Below are positions 32,896 to 38,454 of a stretch of 38,454 bases of DNA, one piece after another. Location of the stretch: contig JAAFGX010000036.1 of NCBI GenBank assembly GCA_010365115.1, positions 1 to 38,454 on the forward strand, in the 5' to 3' direction. Source of the stretch: Paludibacter sp. Lineage in GTDB: Bacteria > Bacteroidota > Bacteroidia > Bacteroidales > Paludibacteraceae. Within the stretch, counting starts at the first letter, position 1. Each line of letters opens with the position of its first letter. The notes beneath the pieces were generated by a model. The model was given only the letters and a program-made list of their open reading frames with translations. It was not told the DNA's origin and ran no database searches. Both the position numbers and the translations under genes were made by a program.

Positions 32896-35490
32896 TTAAT
32901 TGTAGCTATCGACCAATGACATTAAAGACAAGGGAGGCAATTTTGCTGTTTTATTGTTCGGTGTAAATGTAATTTTGTATTCCTCACCAGGTAATAAATC
33001 GAAATAATTATCACTGAAAAAGCCTTCAGTATCGGGGAAATTAAGGTAAATATTTTTCGCCAACACATTTGTTTTGAGGCTGATATTCCACTCCTTGTTA
33101 CATTTTTCAATTTTCGAAATAATTTTAGGTTTTGTGAGGTCAAGATTTTTTGGTTGGGCAAAGAAAAAGATATTCTGAGCTAATGTTGTATTGTTTGCCT
33201 TCAGTTTTAGTATCAGATAATTTCCATTCGAATTTTGAGTCAAATCTTTCGTTTTCTCGTTTGCTAATTTGGTCACTGAATTGGATTTCAGCATTACAGG
33301 AACTGATTTATGTTGAAGCACTTTCCCGTTAAAATTGCAAACAGTCATTTCCAATTGAGCAGAAATATTTGAGAGTCTATCTGACACAATGCTTATATTT
33401 GTAAATTCAGCATTGGAATAGGCCGAAATGATTATCGGCTCGAAAGAACGTTTAATTTCATATTGCAAGGCTTTCCAACGATGGTAATAATCGCAGCTTG
33501 ACCAGGAAGCAACAGGCCAACAATCGTTAATTTGCCAAACCAACGTACCCATATTATAAGGCATAGCGCGCCGATGTGCTTCAATGGCAAATTGAATTCC
33601 ATAAGCTTGTAAAACCTGCCCAACATAAATAAATTTTTCAAAATCTTTAGGTTCGCGATAATACTTATCCATGTATAGCTTTATAGTTTTATTGCCAATA
33701 GAGCTTCGTTGATGATGGCGCATAACATCCGATTCTATGTCGTAATCTTCGGGTAAAGCATATTTTTTAATAGTTTCAAGTTCTGGAAACGACTGAAAAC
33801 CATATTCGCTCATAAATCGTCCGATATTGTCGGCAAATTTTTCGAACGGATCTTTTCCCCACCAAACTCCCCAATAATGCACATCACCGTTTTTATTTGT
33901 ATTTCCCGAATGTTCAGTTGGTAATATACTGGTTGGAGACGAATGCCAGTAAGCAGTTTCAGGCATTAACCTTTTTGCAATTTCAGGTAAGATATGTTTA
34001 AAGAGGGTATCATAAGCTATCCATATCTGTTTTTTTTGGTTTTCGTTGTATTTCTCTTTCCAGCCCCAACCACCTTTTGTATCAAAATTCTGCCAGGCCT
34101 GGTCAATTTCATTATTGCCACACCACAAGGCGATAGACGGATGATTGCGGAGTCGTTTGATCTGGTACTTAGCTTCTTCAGTTACAGAATTTAAAAATTG
34201 CTGATTGCCGGGATACAGAGCACAGGCAAACATAAAATCCTGCCATATCAAAATGCCGTTTCGATTGCATAACTGATAAAAATAATCGTTTTCATAAATA
34301 CCACCGCCCCATACCCGAAGCATATTCAGATTCGACTTTACCGCCGTATTGATTTCCCAATCATAAACTTCCTTAGTCATTCTGTCAGCAAACATATCGT
34401 TCGGAATATGATTCTCGCCTTTGGCAAAAACCGGAACGCCATTTAATTCAAAGTAAAAGGTATGTCCGCCACTGTCTGGTTTTTGAATGAGCTTCAATGT
34501 CCGGAGTCCGATTTCTTTACTCTGCATGTCAACCGCATTTTTTGATTGAACTTTAGCTGTAACAATGTATAAATTGGGCTTCCCTAATCCGTTTGTCCAC
34601 CAGCGTTTTGGATTTTTAATTTTAATGGGTAACGTGAATGTGTTCTTTCCCACTTGTAATTCAACTGTTTGATTCACGGGCTTTATCCCTTTTGTTGAAA
34701 TTTGAATGTTTACATGTTGGATTTTCGATGATTCAATTTCTATTTCCCCGCTTAAGGTCGCTAATTCGTCAGTCAGGGATGTTTGCTGAATATAGACATC
34801 ATTGATTTTAAAATTATTCCAGGCACGAAGATAAACTGGACACCATATGCCGGAAGTTACAAACCGCGGTCCCCAATCCCAACCGAAATGATAACCCGCC
34901 TTCCGGATAAACGGAGCTAAGACCTCATTTTCCAACAAACCACCGTTAATTGCCTGGTCATTGTTGGCCAGTAGCATATAGCCATTATCCTTCAACAGCT
35001 TAAGCCCTGCATCAATTGGAGAGTGAAAGTAAATCCGTATCCTGTTTTCGCCCCTGACTATATATTTCCTGATATCTGCAGTCCACTCCCGAAACATATT
35101 ATCAGTTGTAAGTACTTTTTGATCATTCAGATATACATCAGAAAATGTGTCTAATCCTTCAAAAACAAGTTCTAAATGCTCGGATTTAAAGAGTTCTTCG
35201 GGCAAATTGAAGGTGGTTTTATACTCCCAGTCTTTTTTATCGATCCATTGAAGCTGTTTTTCGTTCGTTCGATAATAAGGATCAGGAATCAACTTATTTC
35301 GAAACAAGTCACTATGAACACAGCCAGGTACAATGGCTTTAAACCAATTCCGGGTGGAAGCTTCGCGCATTTCCCAATTTGACGAAAGCGGTAAATACGT
35401 TGTGATTGACTGAGCTATATTCGTTTGATATACAGCCATAAAAATTATACTTACAACAAATTTATTTACATTGCTACATACAAACTTCAT
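32896..35490 (-). CDS. GH2 beta-mannosidase
   Basis: This 864-residue protein has an export signal (MKFVCSNVNKFVVSIIFMAV). The N-terminal sugar-binding domain (WEMREASTRNWFKAIVPGCV, DWEYKTTFNLPEELF) and the Ig-like domain match GH2 beta-mannosidases. The TIM barrel carries the acid/base Glu461 in WCGNNEIDQAW and the nucleophile Glu562 in MSEYGFQSFPE, with LRVWGGGIYENDYFYQLC and WQINDCWPVASW as family signatures. It hydrolyses terminal beta-mannose by a retaining mechanism. The length (864) fits exported Bacteroidetes members. It is transcribed toward the sulfatase gene, 181 bp away. Together with GH92 it shows that both alpha- and beta-linked mannose are targets. Confidence 0.93.
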   Translation of the reverse strand: MKFVCSNVNKFVVSIIFMAVYQTNIAQSITTYLPLSSNWEMREASTRNWFKAIVPGCVHSDLFRNKLIPDPYYRTNEKQLQWIDKKDWEYKTTFNLPEELFKSEHLELVFEGLDTFSDVYLNDQKVLTTDNMFREWTADIRKYIVRGENRIRIYFHSPIDAGLKLLKDNGYMLLANNDQAINGGLLENEVLAPFIRKAGYHFGWDWGPRFVTSGIWCPVYLRAWNNFKINDVYIQQTSLTDELATLSGEIEIESSKIQHVNIQISTKGIKPVNQTVELQVGKNTFTLPIKIKNPKRWWTNGLGKPNLYIVTAKVQSKNAVDMQSKEIGLRTLKLIQKPDSGGHTFYFELNGVPVFAKGENHIPNDMFADRMTKEVYDWEINTAVKSNLNMLRVWGGGIYENDYFYQLCNRNGILIWQDFMFACALYPGNQQFLNSVTEEAKYQIKRLRNHPSIALWCGNNEIDQAWQNFDTKGGWGWKEKYNENQKKQIWIAYDTLFKHILPEIAKRLMPETAYWHSSPTSILPTEHSGNTNKNGDVHYWGVWWGKDPFEKFADNIGRFMSEYGFQSFPELETIKKYALPEDYDIESDVMRHHQRSSIGNKTIKLYMDKYYREPKDFEKFIYVGQVLQAYGIQFAIEAHRRAMPYNMGTLVWQINDCWPVASWSSCDYYHRWKALQYEIKRSFEPIIISAYSNAEFTNISIVSDRLSNISAQLEMTVCNFNGKVLQHKSVPVMLKSNSVTKLANEKTKDLTQNSNGNYLILKLKANNTTLAQNIFFFAQPKNLDLTKPKIISKIEKCNKEWNISLKTNVLAKNIYLNFPDTEGFFSDNYFDLLPGEEYKITFTPNNKTAKLPPLSLMSLVDSYN

Positions 35491-35585
35491 AAAATTATCG
35501 TTGATAAAAGATTTTTTTTCATTCTTGAAAATACTTTAATCGATTTGGAATTATCTTCAGCAAGCCATATTTATTTTAAAAAAAA

Positions 35586-35616
35586 GTGGCAGTCTAACTA
35601 CTTGTTAAACTGCCAC
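35586..35616 (-). terminator. Rho-independent terminator of the 549-aa beta-helix gene
   Basis: GTGGCAGTCTAAC (35586-35598) pairs with GTTAAACTGCCAC (35604-35616) with one mismatch. On the minus strand the stem is followed by nine T residues. It lies 27 bp past the stop codon of the upstream gene on the minus strand. Confidence 0.8.
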
Positions 35617-35642
35617 TAACTTTATTAATATACAACACAAAA

Positions 35643-37283
35643 TTATTTTACACTTACTTTACCAATATTTTGTACGGCATTTGCTGTTGTAGCCTTAACG
35701 ATATAGTTTCCGGCAGGGAGTGCAATAAACTGTCCCTTTACATTGCCTTTCCAAATTTGCTGCCCGCTGAAATTAAATACCTGGGCAGAAACTGCATCAA
35801 GTTGAATACCACCTGCAACTGAAATTAGTTGAAATTCATTCTTTTTTGTAGTTTCAACTGCTGTAGTGCCTGAAGTTTCGTAAGCACCAATATCAATGCT
35901 AGTCGTACCAAAGATTCTGTCATTTCCTGCAAAGTCGGTAGTGACTGTTATGCCCGTAGCGGTTAATGCAGCAGTACTTCCTGCATTAACACAAGCTGAT
36001 GTGCCGGAAATGCTCCAATTAGTGGCTTGTATTGTTGCCGAGTTTTCATCTGCTGAGATTAGATTATCTATTACACTTTTGGTAATGCTACAACCGGTAG
36101 TAATTGAAGGTAAGGTAAACTTCACATTGGTTTCATTGGTTGCTGAAAGGCTTATGTTACTTGCATTCAATCCACTGATACTGCCTTCAATCGCATTGTA
36201 AGTAAAGGTAGTTTTTGCTATCGAAGCAGTTGGGACTGTGGCGACAGCAACATCTTTATTACCCCAGAAGATATTATTGTTTATATTTATTTTGTCAGGA
36301 GATGTATTTACGGCTGCATCTAAAGCAATATCTGACAACGAAACCTTTAAAAATCCTTCATTTCCAGTTATCGCTTTATTATTGGCAAAAGTATTGTTTA
36401 CGATATTAATTTTTTTAGTTGTATAATCAACTGTTTGATTCAGGCTAATAAAAATGCCACTACAGTTTTTAGCGGAATTATTAAATACCACATTATTTAT
36501 AACATTTACATCATTCATCAATGGTTCAACTGTATTGTTACGAATATAAATAGCGCCATCACCACCGAGGTTGCCTGAATTAGGATCAGTGAAGAGGTTA
36601 GAATTATTGTATATTTTACAATTTTGAACCGTACCACCGTCCAATATATTAACAGAATTACCATTGTAAGTTCTGTACATGCCAGTGCTAACGGTATAAT
36701 TGCCATATATCTCACAATTTATAAGTTTTGGAATCTTGGAACTTGATGCAACTAATAGTACTGCAGAAGCACCATTCCCATTGCTTGGATCACTTACGCA
36801 ACCTCTAATAATACAATTTGATACAGTCCCATCATTAGATATTTTAATCCCTGAGCCCTTTTCAGAAGTAGTTGCATAACAATTTTGAACAATAAACCCG
36901 TCAAAAATTATTGGATAAGTCGAAAAAGACAATGTACTAGCAGATATGTTAGTAGGATAATTACCATCGATAATAGTAGGGTAAATTTTCCAATTTCTGG
37001 CAGAAAAATCACCCCCTCCGGCAGGAAATCCACCGTAAAAGTTTAGTCTTTTGGTAGAACCAGTAAATTGTTTTGTGTAGGTTCCTTGTGCGACAAAGAC
37101 ATTTTTAAAACTGGTAGGGTTTGACAGCGCGTTAACTTGAGTAAATGTTTTTCTTGCTGTTGCCCAGCTTGTGCCAGCACCTGAGTCGTCATCTCTTGAT
37201 GCATCTACGAAGTAATCGCCCGTTTGAGCAAACATTGCGGCTGATATGCACACAGCCATAAAGGTAAGAAGTAGTTTTTTCAT
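35643..37283 (-). CDS. Secreted parallel beta-helix protein with T9SS-type C-terminus
   Basis: The start at 37283 (MKKLLLTFMAVCISAAMFAQ) gives a clean signal peptide; an ATG three codons upstream is possible. The mature protein begins YFVDASRDDDSGAGTSWATA, the DUF1565-like cap of right-handed beta-helix proteins, and continues with repeated coils (NCIIRGCVSDP, NCEIYGNYTV, NCKIYNNSN, NNVVFNNS, NNTFANN, NNIFWGN). The segment DFAGNDRIFGTTSIDIGAYE is a hallmark of the end of this helix type. The last ~70 residues have short strands resembling a T9SS-type sorting domain (AQVFNFSGQQIWKG, LPAGNYIVKATT), weaker than those of its neighbours. A role in binding or cutting acidic glycans is possible; the catalytic site is not identified. 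It is transcribed alone, with a terminator right after it. Confidence 0.83.
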   Translation of the reverse strand: MKKLLLTFMAVCISAAMFAQTGDYFVDASRDDDSGAGTSWATARKTFTQVNALSNPTSFKNVFVAQGTYTKQFTGSTKRLNFYGGFPAGGGDFSARNWKIYPTIIDGNYPTNISASTLSFSTYPIIFDGFIVQNCYATTSEKGSGIKISNDGTVSNCIIRGCVSDPSNGNGASAVLLVASSSKIPKLINCEIYGNYTVSTGMYRTYNGNSVNILDGGTVQNCKIYNNSNLFTDPNSGNLGGDGAIYIRNNTVEPLMNDVNVINNVVFNNSAKNCSGIFISLNQTVDYTTKKINIVNNTFANNKAITGNEGFLKVSLSDIALDAAVNTSPDKININNNIFWGNKDVAVATVPTASIAKTTFTYNAIEGSISGLNASNISLSATNETNVKFTLPSITTGCSITKSVIDNLISADENSATIQATNWSISGTSACVNAGSTAALTATGITVTTDFAGNDRIFGTTSIDIGAYETSGTTAVETTKKNEFQLISVAGGIQLDAVSAQVFNFSGQQIWKGNVKGQFIALPAGNYIVKATTANAVQNIGKVSVK

Positions 37284-37308
37284 AAATCGCATTAATTTAA
37301 ATAAGTTA

Positions 37309-37339
37309 ATAAAATAGTTTTAGCAATAAAAAGTACAAA
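37309..37339 (-). promoter_or_regulatory. Possible Bacteroidetes-type promoter of the 549-aa gene
   Basis: On the minus strand TTTG (37339-37336) is followed 19 bp later by TATTTTAT (37316-37309), close to the Bacteroidetes pair TTTG / TAnnTTTG but with the last two bases different. The -33 box overlaps a 13-bp palindrome TACAAACTTTGTA (37335-37347). Confidence 0.3.
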
Positions 37340-37347
37340 CTTTGTAT

Positions 37348-37635
37348 ATTAATATTTTAGACGAAAAATAAGAGTTACAGCCTTAACCCTTTTTGTGCTT
37401 TACGATAATTAATAGTTGTATAATTTTCTTTTGTCGTAGTTCTCCCATAAAACGACATGTTTGCTTTTCTTCATTGGCTCTAAAACAAGTTTCCTTTGTT
37501 CTCTGATTTTGCATGGTTCACCGGACAAGGTCGGCCCCAAGCTGCAAGGTAAAACTAATCTTTAGGGCACTTTGCGGATAATCATATAATTTCATAAATT
37601 TAACAAAATGGATTTTCAGCAAGCTCTAAATAAAA
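37348..37635. other. Non-coding stretch with solo copy of the MITE-like terminus
   Basis: No convincing gene is seen. TTGCGGATAATCAT at 37572-37585 equals the inner part of the terminal repeat of the element at 906-1207, except T for A at one position. No inverted partner is present nearby, so this is a truncated or different element with a related end. A 43-codon frame (37383-37514, minus) shows no recognisable features. Confidence 0.4.
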
Positions 37636-37803
37636 TCAGGCAAACGGACTATTGTTAAAGTATTCCGGCACTTTGAGGTTTTGCGATTCATCCGGACCTG
37701 AAGGCGGCTGAGCCGATTGCAATTGCAACGAAATGTCGTTATCGAGAACAATACTCTCAATGCTTGGGATACTATATATTTTTTTTGTTTCCATGGTGTT
37801 CAT
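37636..37803 (-). CDS. Small protein (55 aa) of unknown function, paralog of the left-end one
   Basis: The product METKKIYSIPSIESIVLD...ISLQLQSAQPPSGPDE... ends PEYFNNSPFA (the first three residues MNT may be untranslated if METKK is the start). It differs from the left-end paralog at 8 of 55 positions, several being Ser or Asn for charged or Cys residues. It lies 85 nt downstream of the paralogous T9SS gene, the same order and orientation as at the left end. No signal peptide or known domain is seen. No function is assigned. Confidence 0.6.
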   Translation of the reverse strand: MNTMETKKIYSIPSIESIVLDNDISLQLQSAQPPSGPDESQNLKVPEYFNNSPFA

Positions 37804-37833
37804 TTGGTTTTATATAAGTTTGTTTGTTTCCTG

Positions 37834-37866
37834 ATTCATACGATGACTTTAAGTCATCGTATGAAT
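37834..37866. terminator. Near-perfect 33-nt palindrome between T9SS and small gene
   Basis: ATTCATACGATGACTT (37834-37849) and AAGTCATCGTATGAAT (37851-37866) are exact reverse complements around a single base. It lies between the stop of the T9SS gene and the start of the small gene, both on the minus strand. With no T-run after it, it may be an intercistronic RNA hairpin or an operator and not a full terminator. Confidence 0.45.
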
Positions 37867-37888
37867 TAGATAATCTTGGTTCTTTGTT

Positions 37889-38454
37889 CTATTTTATAAT
37901 TACTCTTTCTGTTGCATCTCCTGCTTTTACCACATACACGCCTTGTGCAAAGCGTGAAACAATCATTGGGGAGTGTGTAGTAGTTCCACTTACTAACAGT
38001 TGTCCTGTGATGTTGTAAATGGCATAGTTGCATTTTTCAACTGATTGAATCACAATCTGATTTTGTATATTGGCAAACACTTTAACTTGCTTGCCTGGAA
38101 GCTGTGCAGCAGCAGTTACATTGCCCGGTGCACGGAACAACAAGCTGAAACGCCCTGTGCTATTGGTTACATCGGAGCTAAACTCGTAGGCTGCACCATT
38201 GGCAGTAAGTTCGGTTTCGGTGGCAGGCGAAGTGGCGTTGTCTTTCAACACGAGTTTTGTATCGGCATCGAAGTTGCTAAGCTCAATGGCTTTAAAGCTG
38301 AAAGCCGTGCCAGCGGTTTTGGTCATAAAGCCCAATGGTATTTCGGTATTCGATTCCAACGTTTGCAAGCCATTGATAACCAATTTTTCAGTGCCTACCT
38401 GAGTGTAAATCTCAGGACGATCGGTAGCATTGACCATCATCTTTGGTGAATCGT
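37889..38454 (-). CDS. 3' part of a T9SS-exported surface protein (5' end beyond window)
   Basis: The frame enters from the right edge and ends at 37889. It is the paralog of the gene at 1-566, roughly 85% identical over the shared ~183 residues, with identical DNA over the outermost ~93 bp. The T9SS sorting domain is clear (NQIVIQSVEKCNYAIYNITG, GVYVVKAGD, ERVIIK). Differences cluster in the sorting domain and around the FDADTKLVLKD segment, as expected for paralogs and not allelic copies. The missing upstream part may contain the functional domains. Confidence 0.8.
   Translation of the reverse strand, partial: DSPKMMVNATDRPEIYTQVGTEKLVINGLQTLESNTEIPLGFMTKTAGTAFSFKAIELSNFDADTKLVLKDNATSPATETELTANGAAYEFSSDVTNSTGRFSLLFRAPGNVTAAAQLPGKQVKVFANIQNQIVIQSVEKCNYAIYNITGQLLVSGTTTHSPMIVSRFAQGVYVVKAGDATERVIIK

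Noticed and set aside
35643..37283. Repetitive NCxIxxN coils as a possible adhesin or ice-binding repeat
   Set aside because: The coil pattern, DUF1565-like cap and DIGAYE ending fit ordinary secreted right-handed beta-helix proteins better.
37383..37514. 43-codon minus-strand frame in the right-end gap
   Set aside because: It has no similarity I recognise, no paralog at the left end and no good start context; it is likely a chance frame.

Overview
The window is most likely a complete chromosomal contig from a Bacteroidetes bacterium, probably order Bacteroidales and perhaps Paludibacter-like. The evidence is low GC, AT-rich leaders without clear Shine-Dalgarno sequences, many signal peptides ending in a Q-type cleavage site, at least four intact proteins with type IX secretion (T9SS) sorting domains, and Bacteroidetes-style glycan-degradation families (GH92, GH31, GH2, GH29, S1 sulfatase, DUF1080, Gfo/Idh/MocA, DoxX). 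No rRNA, tRNA, CRISPR array, intact transposase, SusC/SusD pair or regulator gene was seen.

Layout. Both ends are the 3' part of a T9SS protein gene, pointing inward. They form an inverted repeat whose outermost ~93 bp are identical, so the contig probably ends because of this repeat. Each copy is followed by a 55-codon gene of the same unknown family (736-903 + and 37636-37803 -). Positions 904-1387 hold a MITE-like element with 16-bp terminal inverted repeats and a three-stem RNA-like structure ending in a T-run. A large T9SS protein (1388-5011) is followed by a decayed beta-helix gene (5087-6362).

The plus-strand cluster (6659-23556) starts with DoxX, two exported Gfo/Idh/MocA oxidoreductases, a DUF1080 lipoprotein and an exported sugar isomerase/epimerase-like protein. 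This set resembles the oxidation/elimination route of glycoside cleavage through 3-keto sugars. After it come a 735-residue exported protein of unknown function, a frameshifted malectin-domain gene, a GH92 alpha-mannosidase, a sugar-symporter remnant, a beta-propeller protein, a GH31 glycosidase and a truncated GH29 fucosidase. From 23503 to 26026 is a scrapyard: a proC 3' fragment, one intact hypothetical gene, a probable fucosidase 3' fragment and a T9SS-domain remnant.

The minus-strand cluster (37283 down to 26034) encodes two beta-helix T9SS-type proteins, a dockerin-like-repeat T9SS protein, a Ser-type S1 sulfatase and a GH2 beta-mannosidase. Together the intact enzymes suggest extracellular and periplasmic attack on a sulfated, mannose- and possibly fucose-containing glycan. 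The import step is not encoded here: the only transporter seen is a pseudogene. The substrate is an inference.
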